Notes: a model not told the origin generated them from the sequence alone. A stretch of 64,000 bases of DNA from Variovorax ginsengisoli (GCF_006438845.1 NZ_RCZJ01000001.1:124001-188000); one strand, 5' to 3'; positions 34,843 to 44,854 are shown, counted from the first letter of the stretch. Numbers and translations are program-made.

Positions 34843-34948
34843 CGCGAAAGCGTGTGCCCCTGCGCGGTCGGGCGCACGAGCGATCGACCGACTCCAGAAT
34901 CGCAGCGGCCATCCACTTTTTCTCCGTTCTCGAAGCGCGAACTTTCGG

Positions 34949-35770
34949 TCAGAACAAGTTTCGCAGCGACGCCTCGAGCGCCGCCGCCGTGGCGATCGGC
35001 TTCTCCATCGGGAACAGGTGCGAGCCGTCGAGCATCGCGATGCGCCCTCGCGTGATGCGGTCTGTCATGGCCATGCCCACACGGCGCATCTCGACCGACT
35101 GACGGCCGCCAACGAAGGCGACTTGGCAGCGCAGCGGGTCGGCGCGCAGCAGCGTGCCGAGGTTGTGCGGCAGCGTGTCGTAGATCGCAGTCTCGATGTC
35201 GCGATCGAAGCTGAGCGTGAGGCTGGCATCGACCGAAGCGTCGGCCGCTTCGAGCATGCCGTGCTCGATGTAGTCGCGCAGCACCTGCTCGTCCCAACGG
35301 GCGAACGCCTTCTTCTCGCGAAAGTGGGCAAAGGCCGCATCACGGTCGTTCCACCGGTTGCGGCGCTTGCGGCTGATGGCGCTGGGTGACACGCTCTTCA
35401 TGAGCGGCGTGCGCTTGACCAGTCCCAGCGTGTTGGCGCGCCAGCCGCCCACCAGCGGGGAGTCGAGCATGACCACGCCGCGCGCCAGCATCGGGTGGCG
35501 CGACGCGCACATGAGGCTGAGAAATCCGCCGAGCGAGTGCCCCACCAGGAAGACCGGCTGGCCGGCTTCCTTCACCACGCCGCGCGCGAAGTCGGCCAAT
35601 TGCTCCACCAGATGCGGCCAGTTGTTGGTGACCGGGTACTTGGGGTCGTGCCCGAGCTTCTCGATGGCGTGCACGTCGAAGCCGCGGTTGCGCAGGCTGT
35701 CGAGCATCACGCGGTAGGTGCTCGCCGGGAAGCTGTTGCCGTGCGAGAAGATGACGGGCGGTGTCGGCAA
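34949..35770 (-). CDS. Alpha/beta hydrolase
   Basis: The 273-residue protein has the alpha/beta hydrolase fold: an oxyanion-region HGNSFPAST near residue 10, nucleophile elbow VGHSLGGF near 75-82, and a C-terminal DGSHLFPMEKP carrying the likely catalytic His near 250. There is no signal peptide. Sequence-level identity to any named esterase is unclear. It begins 6 bp after the stop of the Anbu peptidase gene on the same strand, so mutS, Anbu and this hydrolase form one likely transcript. The substrate is unknown. Confidence 0.85.
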   Translation of the reverse strand: MPTPPVIFSHGNSFPASTYRVMLDSLRNRGFDVHAIEKLGHDPKYPVTNNWPHLVEQLADFARGVVKEAGQPVFLVGHSLGGFLSLMCASRHPMLARGVVMLDSPLVGGWRANTLGLVKRTPLMKSVSPSAISRKRRNRWNDRDAAFAHFREKKAFARWDEQVLRDYIEHGMLEAADASVDASLTLSFDRDIETAIYDTLPHNLGTLLRADPLRCQVAFVGGRQSVEMRRVGMAMTDRITRGRIAMLDGSHLFPMEKPIATAAALEASLRNLF

Positions 35771-35776
35771 GGGCGT

Positions 35777-36616
35777 CTAGATCAGTTTTTCTTCGGGCGT
35801 GGAGATCTTGCGCAGCGGGCTGTGGCGCGCCGCGGGCATCATCAGCGGATGGGTCGTCGCGCTGCCGTCCCACACCGGGTCCTCGATGCTGTCGAACACC
35901 TCGCGCAGCTTCTGGCCCCAGCTGTTGTGCATCATCTGGTAGTACGGGTTGTTGGCGTCGAGGCAGACGATCTTGTCGGTCTGCAGGCGGCCGGCCTCGT
36001 ACACCACCAGGTCGAGCGGCAGGCCGACCGAGAGGTTGGACTTCATCGTCGAGTCCATCGACACCAGCGCGCACTTGGCGGCTTCGTCCAGCGGCGTATC
36101 GGGCGTGAGCACGCGGTCGAGCACCGGCTTGCCGTACTTCGATTCACCGACCTGGAAGTAGGGCGTCTCGTTGGTCGCCTCGATGAAGTTACCGGCCGAG
36201 TAGACCAGGAACAGGCGCATGCCTTCGCCCTTGACCTGCCCGCCGAAGATGAAGGACACGTTGAAGTCCAGCCCCGCGTGCTTGAGCGCTTCGGCGTCGC
36301 GGTCATACACATGGCGCACGGCCGAACCCAGCACGCGCGCCGCATCGAACATGCTCTTGGCGTTCCAGATGGTGATGGGCGGGCCGGGCTCGCCGTCTTC
36401 CTTGATCTCGCGCAGCTCTTCGATCTGCAGGATCTCGCGCACCGATTGCGAGATGCTCAGGTTGCCCGCCGACAGCAGCACCATGACGCGGTCGCCGGGC
36501 TGCTCGTAGACGATCATCTTGCGGAAGGTGCTGATGTGGTCGACGCCCGCGTTGGTCCGGGAGTCGGACAGGAACACCAGGCCGGCGTTGAGTTTGATGC
36601 CTACGCAATAAGTCAT
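35777..36616 (-). CDS. Anbu-type proteasome-like peptidase
   Basis: The 279-residue protein begins MTYCVGIKLNAGLVFLSDSR, the signature start of Anbu (ancestral beta-subunit), an Ntn-hydrolase related to proteasome beta subunits and HslV. After Met removal, T1 would be the nucleophile, D17 and K32 the supporting residues. TNAGVDHISTFRKM and SAGNLSISQSV are family-typical. Anbu often sits with alpha-E, an ATP-grasp and a transglutaminase-like gene, but here the neighbours are mutS upstream (26 bp) and an alpha/beta hydrolase downstream. Activity and substrate are not well established for the family. Confidence 0.88.
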   Translation of the reverse strand: MTYCVGIKLNAGLVFLSDSRTNAGVDHISTFRKMIVYEQPGDRVMVLLSAGNLSISQSVREILQIEELREIKEDGEPGPPITIWNAKSMFDAARVLGSAVRHVYDRDAEALKHAGLDFNVSFIFGGQVKGEGMRLFLVYSAGNFIEATNETPYFQVGESKYGKPVLDRVLTPDTPLDEAAKCALVSMDSTMKSNLSVGLPLDLVVYEAGRLQTDKIVCLDANNPYYQMMHNSWGQKLREVFDSIEDPVWDGSATTHPLMMPAARHSPLRKISTPEEKLI

Positions 36617-36642
36617 GGGGTCTCCACGCGGATCGGCGCTCT

Positions 36643-39321
36643 TCAGCTTCGTCCGCTCTCGCGCGTGTTGAGTTTTTGAAGTGAGTACAACGCCTCGAGC
36701 GCCTCCCGGGGGCTCATCGCGTCGAGATCGAGCGCAGCCAGAGCGGATTCTACGGCGCTGTCCTCCGGCGTCGCGGCGGCCGGCGGTGCGGCGAACAGGT
36801 CGACCTGCGCGCGCGCCTGCGTCTGCTGCGCCTCCAGCGCCTCGAGCGCCTGGCGCGCATGGTTGACCACCGCAGCCGGCATGCCGGCCAGCCGCGCGAC
36901 CTGGATGCCGTAGCTCTTGCTGGCCGGGCCGGGCTGCATCTCGTGCAGAAAAACGATGTCGCGGCCCCCGTTCTTCGTGCTCTCGGTGGCGCTCACGTGC
37001 ATATTGACGGCGCAGTGGTGCGTGGCCGGGAACTCCGTCAGCTCGAAGTAGTGCGTGGCAAACAGCGTGAAAGCCTTGGTGCGGTCGTGCAGCTGCGCGG
37101 CGATGCCGGCGGCCAGCGCCAGGCCATCGAAGGTGCTGGTGCCGCGGCCGATCTCGTCCATGAGCACCAGCGATTGCGCCGTGGCGCCGTGCAGGATCTG
37201 CGCGGCTTCGGTCATCTCCAGCATGAAGGTCGACTGTGCGTTGGCCAGGTCGTCGGCCGCGCCGATGCGGGTGTGGATGGCGTCGATCGGGCCGAGCCGG
37301 CAGGCGGTGGCCGGCACGTGCGAGCCGATGGATGCGAGCAGCACGATGATCGCGATCTGCCGCATGTAGGTCGATTTGCCGCCCATGTTCGGCCCGGTGA
37401 TGACCTGCATGCGCTGCGAAGGGCCCAACTGCGTGTCGTTGGCGATGAAGCCGCCCAACGATTTCTCAGCCAGCCGCGCCTCGACCACGGGGTGGCGGCC
37501 TTGCACGATCTCGATGCACGGGTGCGCCACGAAGCTGGGCGCATTCCAGTGCAGCGTGTGCGAGCGCTCCGCCAGTGCGCACAGTGCATCGAGCGTCGCG
37601 ATGCCGCCGGCCAGCCGCGTGAGCGCGTGCACGTGCGGCTGCAGGGCGTCGAGCAATTGTTCGTAGAGCCACTTCTCGCGCGCCAGCGCACGGTCTTGCG
37701 CGCTCAGTGCCTTGTCTTCGAAGGCCTTGAGCTCGGGCGTGATGAAGCGTTCGGCGTTCTTCAGCGTCTGGCGGCGGCGGTAGTTGTCGGGCACCTTCGC
37801 GAGCGCGCTCTGCGTGATCTCGATGTAGAAGCCGTGCACCCGGTTGAACTGCACGCGCAGGTTCGAGATGCCGGTGCGCTCGCGCTCGCTGATCTCCAGC
37901 TTGAGCAGGAAGTCGTCGCAGTTTTCGCTGATGGCGCGCAGCTCGTCGAGATCGGCATCGTGGCCGGTGGCGATCACGCCGCCGTCGCGCACCAGCGCCG
38001 AGGGGTCTGGCTTGATCGCGCCAGCGAGCAACTCGGCGCAGCCGGCAGGCGGTGCCAGGCTCTGCGCGATCTGCTGCAGCAGCGCTGCATCCTGCGGCAG
38101 CGCCGGAGCGAACTGCGCGGCCTTCGCCAGTGCGAGACGAAGCGCGACGAGTTCGCGCGGCCGCACTTGGCGCAGCGCGATGCGTGCGGCGATGCGCTCG
38201 ACGTCGCTGGTGTTCTTCAGCTGCTCGCGCAAGGCGCGCCATGGTGCTGCGATACCGCCGAACATGCTGGCCTGCAGCGCGCCGATGGCCTCGAGCCGCG
38301 CCTGTGCCTCGCCACGGTCGCGCCGCGGCGACAGCAGCCAGCGTTTGAGCAGGCGGCTGCCCATGCCCGTCATGCAGCTGTCGAGGAGCGAGAACATGGT
38401 GGGCGCGTCTTCGCCGCGCAGGGTCTGCACCAGTTCGAGATTGCGGCGGGTGGTCGGTGGCAGCTCGATCAGGTCGCCGTCGCGCTCCACCGTGAGGCGC
38501 TGCACGTGCGAGAGCGCGCGGCCCTGCGTGTGTTCGGCGTAGCCGAGCAGCGCCGAAGCGGCCGCGTGCGCGTTGGACAGTGCTTCGGCGTTCCAGGCGG
38601 CGAGGCTGGCGCTGGCGAGTTGCTCGCACAGCTTGCGCTCTCCCAGGGCACCGTCGAACTGCCAGGCTGGGCGTACCGACAGCGTGAAGGGCGACGCGGT
38701 GCGCGCCGCCTTCAGGCGATTTTCGAAAGCCGGCGTGACCTCGGCGCTGTAGAGCAATTCGCTGGGTGCGATGCGGGCGATCCAGGCTTCCAGCGCGTCC
38801 GACGGGCATTCGGCCAAACGCAGTTCGGCGCCTGTCACGCTGAGCCACGCCAGCCCACAGAAGTTGCGCGTGCCAGCATGCACCGCGAGCAGCAGCGATT
38901 CGCTTTTGTCGTTGAGCAGTTCGGCATCGGTCAGCGTACCGGGCGTGACGACCCGCATCACCTTGCGCTCGACCGGGCCCTTGCTGGCCCCGACCTCGCC
39001 GACCTGTTCGCAGATCGCCACCGACTCGCCGAGTTTGATGAGCCGCGCCAGATAGGCGTCGACAGCGTGAAAGGGCACGCCTGCCATCACCACCGGCTGC
39101 CCGGCCGACTGGCCGCGCTGCGTCAGCGTGATGTCGAGCAGGCGCGCGGCCTTTTCGGCGTCGGCGTAGAACAGCTCGTAGAAGTCGCCCATCCGATAGA
39201 AGAGCAATGTCTCTGGATGGTCCGCCTTGAGGCGGAGGTACTGGGCCATCATCGGCGTGTGGCCGGCGAAGTCCTCGGCATTCTTCAGGGGGCTTCTAAC
39301 CAGTCCCTTGTCGGTCGGCAT
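36643..39321 (-). CDS. mutS: DNA mismatch repair protein MutS
   Basis: The 892-residue protein (from ATG 39321; an upstream ATG at 39339 adds six residues) is a full MutS. The mismatch-reading motif is RMGDFYELF near residue 45 (F-x-E). A long connector and lever region follows, then the ABC-type ATPase with Walker [10 protein letters not shown] near 645 and Walker [13 protein letters not shown] near 720. The helix-turn-helix dimer region and [16 protein letters not shown]-terminus are present. It recognises mismatches and small loops with MutL. Anbu and a hydrolase follow closely on the same strand. Confidence 0.97.
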   Translation of the reverse strand: MPTDKGLVRSPLKNAEDFAGHTPMMAQYLRLKADHPETLLFYRMGDFYELFYADAEKAARLLDITLTQRGQSAGQPVVMAGVPFHAVDAYLARLIKLGESVAICEQVGEVGASKGPVERKVMRVVTPGTLTDAELLNDKSESLLLAVHAGTRNFCGLAWLSVTGAELRLAECPSDALEAWIARIAPSELLYSAEVTPAFENRLKAARTASPFTLSVRPAWQFDGALGERKLCEQLASASLAAWNAEALSNAHAAASALLGYAEHTQGRALSHVQRLTVERDGDLIELPPTTRRNLELVQTLRGEDAPTMFSLLDSCMTGMGSRLLKRWLLSPRRDRGEAQARLEAIGALQASMFGGIAAPWRALREQLKNTSDVERIAARIALRQVRPRELVALRLALAKAAQFAPALPQDAALLQQIAQSLAPPAGCAELLAGAIKPDPSALVRDGGVIATGHDADLDELRAISENCDDFLLKLEISERERTGISNLRVQFNRVHGFYIEITQSALAKVPDNYRRRQTLKNAERFITPELKAFEDKALSAQDRALAREKWLYEQLLDALQPHVHALTRLAGGIATLDALCALAERSHTLHWNAPSFVAHPCIEIVQGRHPVVEARLAEKSLGGFIANDTQLGPSQRMQVITGPNMGGKSTYMRQIAIIVLLASIGSHVPATACRLGPIDAIHTRIGAADDLANAQSTFMLEMTEAAQILHGATAQSLVLMDEIGRGTSTFDGLALAAGIAAQLHDRTKAFTLFATHYFELTEFPATHHCAVNMHVSATESTKNGGRDIVFLHEMQPGPASKSYGIQVARLAGMPAAVVNHARQALEALEAQQTQARAQVDLFAAPPAAATPEDSAVESALAALDLDAMSPREALEALYSLQKLNTRESGRS

Positions 39322-39447
39322 CTTTTCTCGTTTCTCCATCGGTCCGCGGCACTGCGAACGGGCTGCGTCGCAGGGTGGTGTCCGATCGATTATCCGGGCT
39401 GCGCCCGCAGAGGAGGAACGGTGACGCGGATGCTGGCAAGACCCTCG

Positions 39448-39966
39448 CTACACCTCACCGCGCCGACGCCGTGCCACCTTCACCGCGTCGAACCAGAAGT
39501 CGACGTTGAAGCGTTGGCCGGTGTCGGCGATGCGCGCGCTCTGGATGGCATGCAGCGGCACCGCGTGGGTCTCGCCCGGCAGGTCGCCGTGGCCGACCAC
39601 GAAGCGCTTGCGCAGGTCGAGCTGCTCGACCTGAATGACGCATTCGGCTTTTCGGCCCTGCGGGTCCCGGTACCGCAGGCGGATGCGTGGGTGTTCGTCG
39701 ACGATCGTGTGACCGCCTTTGCCCTGGATGAACCACTCGGGCAGGGTGTCGGGCGCGGCGTCGCGCTGGCCGTCGCCCAGACCGCCGCGCACGGTCGGGA
39801 TTTCCAGTGGCACATGGCCGGAGCGCACGCGCGCCGCTTCGATGCGCCGTTGTGCGGCGCGCCGTGCCGCGATTCGGTGCCAGCCCAGCCAGGCGATGGC
39901 CAGCAACAGCAGGCTGCCCGTCAAGCTGGCCGTGCCCATGGTGAGGGTGTCGAGTTCGAAATCCAT
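39448..39966 (-). CDS. Membrane-anchored protein with WYL-like C-terminal region
   Basis: The 172-residue protein has one N-terminal membrane helix (about residues 12-32, TASLTGSLLLLAIAWLGW), a basic linker (AARRAAQRRIEAARVRSGH) and a soluble C-terminus. The stretch RIRLRYRDPQGRKAECVIQV near residues 92-111 resembles the first strands of a WYL ligand-sensing fold, but no helix-turn-helix is present. I chose ATG 39966, as longer frames have unrelated starts. The family assignment is tentative. It is transcribed alone toward mutS. Confidence 0.6.
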   Translation of the reverse strand: MDFELDTLTMGTASLTGSLLLLAIAWLGWHRIAARRAAQRRIEAARVRSGHVPLEIPTVRGGLGDGQRDAAPDTLPEWFIQGKGGHTIVDEHPRIRLRYRDPQGRKAECVIQVEQLDLRKRFVVGHGDLPGETHAVPLHAIQSARIADTGQRFNVDFWFDAVKVARRRRGEV

Positions 39967-40102
39967 TCGCCAAGCTCCGCAGGTCGGTCGACGCCAGCGG
40001 GCATCGACGGGTGTCACTCAACGCCTCATGGTAATTCTTTGGTTCTCAATTGACCATCCCATGAACAGCCTATGCGGTTCGGACCCAGAGCGTGTTGCGG
40101 GG

Positions 40103-41008
40103 CTAGCGTGGCAGCGCCAGCGCAAACGGCAGGCTGACGATGCCGAGCAAAGTCGACATCGTCACGAGCCCCGCCACGTAAGGGCCGTTGTAGCCCATGC
40201 GTGCGGCGAGAACGTAGGCGCTGGAGGCCGTCGGCACCGCAGCGAAAGCCATCAGAACGGCGGCCTGCGTGGCATCGAGCCGAAGGGCGCGCGCCAGGCC
40301 CCAACCGATCAGCGGCAGGATCAGATGTCGGATCGACAGCAGCGACACCGCGAGCACCTTGCCGCGCGCCAGCGTCGCGAACTGCATCCCGGCACCGGCA
40401 GCCATCAGCCCCAGCGCAAGCGAAGCCGCACCGATGCGCGTGAGCGTGGGCTCCATCCAAGTCGGCACACCGAGGCCGAGCAGATTGACCACCAGCCCGG
40501 ACGCCGTCGCGATGATCAGCGGGTTGCGCACGAGCTGGCGCAAGAAGCCGGTCTGCGCATGCCGCGCCATCGGCCAGACGGCGGCGACATTCATCAGCGG
40601 CACGCAAACGCCGATCAGCACCGCGATCAGCAGCAGGCCCTGCGGCCCGGCGAGCCGGTCGGCCAACGCCAGGCAGATGAAGGAATTGAAGCGGAAGGCG
40701 ATCTGCGCGCTGCCCGCGTGCTCGCGCCGATCGATGTGCCTGCCGATGCCGGGCAGGTAGGGCAGGGCGTAGGCCAGCGCGATGCCGCTCAGGCCGACCC
40801 CGAGGCCGGCGGCCAGGAGGTTCGACGTGGCGCCGAAATCGATGGGGCTGCGCACGATCGAATGGAACAGCAGCACCGGAAACAGGAAGTAGTAGACGAG
40901 GCTCTCGACCTGGTCCCACACGCGCCGGTCGAGGGCCGTGTACCGGCACAGGAGCCAGCCACAAGCGATCAGGGAGAAGTCGGGGAAGAGCAGCTGCGCA
41001 TAGTTCAC
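40103..41008 (-). CDS. AEC (auxin efflux carrier) family transporter
   Basis: The 301-residue protein has about ten membrane segments in two inverted halves and matches the AEC family (PF03547). GLMAAGAGMQFATLARG with RHLILPLIGWGLARAL near the centre of the second half and a C-terminal ALMAFAAVPTASSAYVLA are typical. The frame is open further upstream, but the family-like region begins near VNYAQLLFPDF, so GTG 41008 is the likely start; this choice is uncertain. AEC carriers export or import organic acids. It is divergent from a Bug receptor gene, with which it could share a carboxylate substrate. Confidence 0.82.
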   Translation of the reverse strand: MNYAQLLFPDFSLIACGWLLCRYTALDRRVWDQVESLVYYFLFPVLLFHSIVRSPIDFGATSNLLAAGLGVGLSGIALAYALPYLPGIGRHIDRREHAGSAQIAFRFNSFICLALADRLAGPQGLLLIAVLIGVCVPLMNVAAVWPMARHAQTGFLRQLVRNPLIIATASGLVVNLLGLGVPTWMEPTLTRIGAASLALGLMAAGAGMQFATLARGKVLAVSLLSIRHLILPLIGWGLARALRLDATQAAVLMAFAAVPTASSAYVLAARMGYNGPYVAGLVTMSTLLGIVSLPFALALPR

Positions 41009-41115
41009 CGCTGGAGGATAAACCGTGCGCTGGCGGGGTATTCCACAGCACCGCCGCTGGCCCAAGCCGCTAGCATCGTCGCTTTCGCTGACACGACTGA
41101 ACAAGGAGTTTGCAG

Positions 41116-42090
41116 ATGCAACGTCGTCAATGGAGCGCCTTCGCAGGCGCCGCTGCACTGGTCGCATTCACCGGGCCCGCGCTGGCGCAGGGCTATCCGA
41201 ACAAGCCGATCGAACTGCAGGTGCCGTTCGCACCCGGTGGTACCACCGACATCGTGGCGCGCGTGATCGCCGACCCGCTCGGCAAGACGCTGGGCCAAAG
41301 CGTGATCGTCGTCAACAAGGCGGGCGGCGGCGGCATCGTCGGCGCAGCCGAGACGGCCCGGGCCACGCCCGACGGCTACAAGCTGGGCATCGCGACCGTG
41401 TCGAGCACGGCGGCCAATCCGGCCATCAATCCGAAGACGCCGTACGACCCGATCAACGACTTCACGCCGATCATCAACATCGCCGCGACGCCGAACATCA
41501 TTGCGGTCAACCCGAACTTCCCTGCCAAGAACTACGCCGAGTTCGTGGCGGAGATCAAGAAGAACCCTGGCAAGTACTCGTACTCGTCGTCGGGCACCGG
41601 CGGCATCGGGCACCTGCTGATGGAGCTGTACAAGAGCCTCACCAACACCTTCGTCACGCACATCCCGTACCGCGGCGCGGGCCCGGCACTCAACGACACG
41701 GTGGCCGGCCAGGTGCCGATCATCTTCGACAACCTGCCGTCGGCGCTGCCCTTCATCAAGGCCGGCAAGCTGATCCCGATCGTGGTGAGCGCGCCCAATC
41801 GCGTTGCCGCATTGCCGAACGTGCCGACGTTCAAGGAAGTCGGCCTGGAGCCGGTGAACCGCATGGCCTACTACGGCATCCTCGGCCCCAAGGGCCTGCC
41901 GAAGGACGTGGTCGACAAGATCAGCGACGCAACGCGCAAGTCGCTGGCCGACCCGGCTGTGCGCAAGCGCATCGAGGACACCGACTCGATCATCGTGGCC
42001 AACACGCCGGAGCAGTTCGCCGCCCAGATCAAGGCGGAGTTCGAGGTCTACAAGCAGGTCGTGAGCAAGCAGAAGCTCAAGCTGGAATAA
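41116..42090 (+). CDS. Bug-family (TctC) solute-binding receptor
   Basis: The 324-residue protein begins at ATG 41116 after a good AAGGAG site. It has a signal peptide (about residues 1-24, ending ALA). The Bug fold follows: YPNKPIELQVPFAPGGT, VVNKAGGGGIVGA near 70-80, and SGTGGIGHLLMELY near 155. No TctAB genes are nearby. It is divergent from the AEC-family transporter and followed by a clear terminator before xerD. Which ligand it binds cannot be told from sequence. Confidence 0.92.
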   Translation: MQRRQWSAFAGAAALVAFTGPALAQGYPNKPIELQVPFAPGGTTDIVARVIADPLGKTLGQSVIVVNKAGGGGIVGAAETARATPDGYKLGIATVSSTAANPAINPKTPYDPINDFTPIINIAATPNIIAVNPNFPAKNYAEFVAEIKKNPGKYSYSSSGTGGIGHLLMELYKSLTNTFVTHIPYRGAGPALNDTVAGQVPIIFDNLPSALPFIKAGKLIPIVVSAPNRVAALPNVPTFKEVGLEPVNRMAYYGILGPKGLPKDVVDKISDATRKSLADPAVRKRIEDTDSIIVANTPEQFAAQIKAEFEVYKQVVSKQKLKLE

Positions 42091-42114
42091 GCGGCGCTGC
42101 CGGTTCCTGCAACA

Positions 42115-42136
42115 AGCCGCCTCCGGGCGGCTTTTT
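42115..42136 (+). terminator. Intrinsic terminator after the Bug receptor gene
   Basis: AGCCGCC (42115-42121) pairs with GGCGGCT (42126-42132) around a 4-nt loop, followed by a T-rich run (TTTTTCTTT) from 42132. It separates the Bug gene from xerD, whose start lies about 20 bp further on. Confidence 0.85.
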
Positions 42137-42156
42137 CTTTGCTATCTTGCAGGCCC

Positions 42157-43092
42157 ATGTCCGCACCCGCATCGCCCGCCGCCCCCGCCACCCCCGAGAT
42201 CGACGATTTCGTCGATGCCCTGTGGCTGGAAGACGGGCTGTCCAAGAACACGCTGGCGGCGTACCGGCGCGATCTGTCGTTGTTCGCGCAGTGGCTGCGC
42301 ACAGAGCGGGCCACGGCGCTCGATCGCGCGGCTGAAAGCGATGTGCAGGCCTACATGGGCACGCGGCTGCTGCACGGCGGTCGTGAAGGCAAGACCGGCA
42401 AGGCCACCTCGGCCAACCGGCGCTTGACCGTGTTCAAGCGCTATTTCCGCTGGGCGATGCGCGAGAACCGCATCGCGGCCGACCCGACGCTGCGCCTCGC
42501 GCCGGCCCGGCAGGCACCGCGCGCCATCAAGTTGCTGTCGGAGAAGCAGGTCGATGACCTGCTGAACGCGCCCGACGTGAACACGCCGCTGGGCCTGCGC
42601 GACCGCGCGATGCTGGAGCTGATGTACGCGAGCGGCCTGCGCGTGAGCGAACTGGTCGGTCTCAAGGTGTTCGAGCTGAGCCTCAACGACGGCGTGCTGC
42701 GGGTGCGCGGCAAGGGCGACAAGGAACGGCTGGTGCCCTTCGGGGGCGAGGCGCGGCGCTGGATCGAGCGCTACATCGACGAGGCGCGTCCGGAGATCCT
42801 GGGGGGCCAGCAGACGTCCGACCTGTTCGTGACCGCGCGCGGCGCCGGCATGACGCGTGTGATGTTCTGGATGATCGTGAAGAAGCAGGCCGAGGCCGCC
42901 GGCATTCGGGTGCCGCTGTCGCCGCACACGCTGAGGCACGCCTTCGCCACCCATCTGCTCAACCATGGCGCCGACCTGCGTGCGGTGCAGCTGCTGCTCG
43001 GCCACGCCGACATATCGACCACCACGATCTACACGCACGTGGCCCGCGAGCGGCTCAAGCAGTTGCACGCGCAGCACCACCCACGGGGATGA
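42157..43092 (+). CDS. xerD: Site-specific tyrosine recombinase XerD
   Basis: The 311-residue recombinase has an N-terminal SAM-like core-binding domain (FVDALWLEDGLSKNTLAAYRRDL) and a C-terminal catalytic domain. The active residues are all seen: Arg in GLRVSEL near 160, Lys in RGKGDKERLVP near 190, His and Arg in SPHTLRHAFATH near 253-258, His in LGHADIS near 280, and nucleophile Tyr in TIYTH near 290. With XerC it resolves chromosome dimers at dif. XerD rather than XerC is suggested by the sequence pattern. No dif site was noticed nearby. Confidence 0.92.
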   Translation: MSAPASPAAPATPEIDDFVDALWLEDGLSKNTLAAYRRDLSLFAQWLRTERATALDRAAESDVQAYMGTRLLHGGREGKTGKATSANRRLTVFKRYFRWAMRENRIAADPTLRLAPARQAPRAIKLLSEKQVDDLLNAPDVNTPLGLRDRAMLELMYASGLRVSELVGLKVFELSLNDGVLRVRGKGDKERLVPFGGEARRWIERYIDEARPEILGGQQTSDLFVTARGAGMTRVMFWMIVKKQAEAAGIRVPLSPHTLRHAFATHLLNHGADLRAVQLLLGHADISTTTIYTHVARERLKQLHAQHHPRG

Positions 43093-43871
43093 CGCGCAAC
43101 GCCATCCCGCCACCGTTGCGCATCGGCTGCGCGGGCTGGAGCTTGCCGCGCGACCAGTGGCCGCACTTTTCTGCCGAGGGCTCTCATCTGGAGCGTTACG
43201 CCGAGCGCCTCCGTGCCGTGGAGATCGACACCTCGTTCTACCGACCCCATCGGCGCGAGACCTACGCGCGCTGGGCCGCCAGCACGCCTGCCGGATTTCG
43301 CTTCGCGGTCAAGTTGCCCAAGACGATCACGCACGAGCGGCGGCTGGTCGACGCCATGCCGCTGCTCGACGCGTTTCTCGCGCAGGTCGACGGCCTTGGC
43401 GACAAGTTGGGCTGCCTGCTCGCACAGCTGGCGCCAAGCATGGCTTTCGATGCCGCTGCCACCCGGCGCTTCTTGCAAGACATGCGGAAGCGCCATGGCG
43501 GCCCGATGGCGATGGAGCCGCGCCACGCCAGCTGGTTCACGCCCGAGGCCGATGCGTTGCTCGACCGCCATCGGATCGGCCGTGTGCTCGCCGACCCGGT
43601 GCTGCACGACACCGCCACCGCGCCGGGGGGCTGGCCCGCCCTGGTCTACCTGCGCATGCACGGCACGCCGCGCGTCTATTGGTCGGCCTACGACGACGCA
43701 TTGCTGGTCCGTGTCGCGCAACGTTTGCGGCAGGCGCAGGCCGAGGGGGCCGAGTGCTGGTGCGTGCTGGACAACACGGCTGGCGGGGCGGCTGTCGCCA
43801 ACGCGCTGACGTTGTCGCGGCTGGCGGCAGAATCGTTCGCACAACAACCGACGGAGACCGAATCACCATGA
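43089..43871 (+). CDS. DUF72 family protein
   Basis: The 260-residue protein begins RIGCAGWSLPRDQWPHF near residue 11, followed by RLRAVEIDTSFYRPHRRETYARW, the usual DUF72 (PF01904) N-terminal pattern of a TIM-barrel fold. The late VYLRMHGTPRVYWSAYDD is also typical. The family has no firmly established activity. Its start overlaps the xerD stop (ATGA), and its own stop overlaps the start of a Bug receptor (ATGA), so it is tightly co-translated with both. Confidence 0.88.
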   Translation: MTRNAIPPPLRIGCAGWSLPRDQWPHFSAEGSHLERYAERLRAVEIDTSFYRPHRRETYARWAASTPAGFRFAVKLPKTITHERRLVDAMPLLDAFLAQVDGLGDKLGCLLAQLAPSMAFDAAATRRFLQDMRKRHGGPMAMEPRHASWFTPEADALLDRHRIGRVLADPVLHDTATAPGGWPALVYLRMHGTPRVYWSAYDDALLVRVAQRLRQAQAEGAECWCVLDNTAGGAAVANALTLSRLAAESFAQQPTETESP

Positions 43872-44854
43872 AGAATCACCGCATGAGCCGTGCATTGGCC
43901 CTCACCGCCCTGGCCGCGTTCGCCGCAGCCGGTGGCCTCGCATCAGCGCAAGGCTATCCCTCGACCAAGCCCATCCGACTGATCGTCGGTTATCCCCCCG
44001 GCGGCGGCATCGACTTCGCGGCGCGCACCGTGCAGGTCCCGCTGCAGGAAGCGCTGAAGCAGCAGATGGTGGTCGACTACAAGCCCGGCGCCAGCGGCAT
44101 GATCGCCGCCACCGAACTCACCCGGCAGGCGCCCGACGGCTACACGCTGTTGCTGGCCAACACCGGGCCCTTCGCGATCGCACCGTACCTGCAGTCGAAG
44201 CCACCGTACGACCCGGTCAAGCAGTTCACGTACATCGGGCAGATCAGCCAGGGCAGCTACATCGCGGTGACCCGGCCCGACCATCCGGCGAAGAACTTGA
44301 AAGAATTCGTCGCGTGGGCCAAGGGTCAGCCGGGCAAGGTGAACTTCGCCTCGGGCGGCGCGGGCACGTCGACCCACCTCAACGGCGAGCTGATGAACCA
44401 GGTCACCGGTCTGGACATGACGCACGTGCCCTACAAAGGCAGCGCACCGGCCGTGCAGGACCTGCTCGGTGGGCAGACGCAGATCCTCATCGATGCGGGC
44501 AGCGTGCTGCTGCCGCAGGTCAAGGGCGGCAAGCTCAAGGCGCTCGCCGTGACCGGGCCGAAGCGCGACCCGCAACTGCCGGACGTGCCGACCGTCAAGG
44601 AACTGGGACTGGGCGGCATGGAGTCGGTCGGCTTCCAGGGACTGGTCGGCCCGGCAGGCATGCCGAAGGACGTGGTCGATCGTTTGTCGGCCGAGCTGGC
44701 CAAGGTGCTGGCGCAGCCCGACATTCAGGCGAAGTTCGCCGGCGCCGGCGCCGAGGTCCACTCGCTGGGGCCGACGGAGTTTTCCGCTTTCGTGAAGGCG
44801 GACAACGAGAAGTGGGCCAAGCTGATCCGGGAACGCAAGCTGCAGCTCGATTGA
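43868..44854 (+). CDS. Bug-family (TctC) solute-binding receptor
   Basis: The 328-residue protein has a signal peptide (about residues 1-28, ending ASA) and the Bug pattern: YPSTKPIRLIVGYPPGGG, VDYKPGASGMIAATEL near 75, and SGGAGTSTHLNGELMNQ near 160. It is the third orphan receptor of this type in the window, again without TctA/TctB. It is unusual in overlapping an upstream DUF72 gene and being followed after 62 bp by a MaoC-type hydratase gene. This suggests a ligand entering a CoA-linked pathway. Confidence 0.92.
   Translation: MKNHRMSRALALTALAAFAAAGGLASAQGYPSTKPIRLIVGYPPGGGIDFAARTVQVPLQEALKQQMVVDYKPGASGMIAATELTRQAPDGYTLLLANTGPFAIAPYLQSKPPYDPVKQFTYIGQISQGSYIAVTRPDHPAKNLKEFVAWAKGQPGKVNFASGGAGTSTHLNGELMNQVTGLDMTHVPYKGSAPAVQDLLGGQTQILIDAGSVLLPQVKGGKLKALAVTGPKRDPQLPDVPTVKELGLGGMESVGFQGLVGPAGMPKDVVDRLSAELAKVLAQPDIQAKFAGAGAEVHSLGPTEFSAFVKADNEKWAKLIRERKLQLD

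Noticed and set aside
36859..40053. Plus-strand frame of about 1060 codons across mutS
   Set aside because: It lies antisense to an unmistakable mutS gene and lacks recognisable folds or ribosome site.
42157..43092. XerD as an integrase marking an integrated element
   Set aside because: It has the housekeeping XerD pattern, normal neighbours, and no att repeats, tRNA or phage genes nearby.
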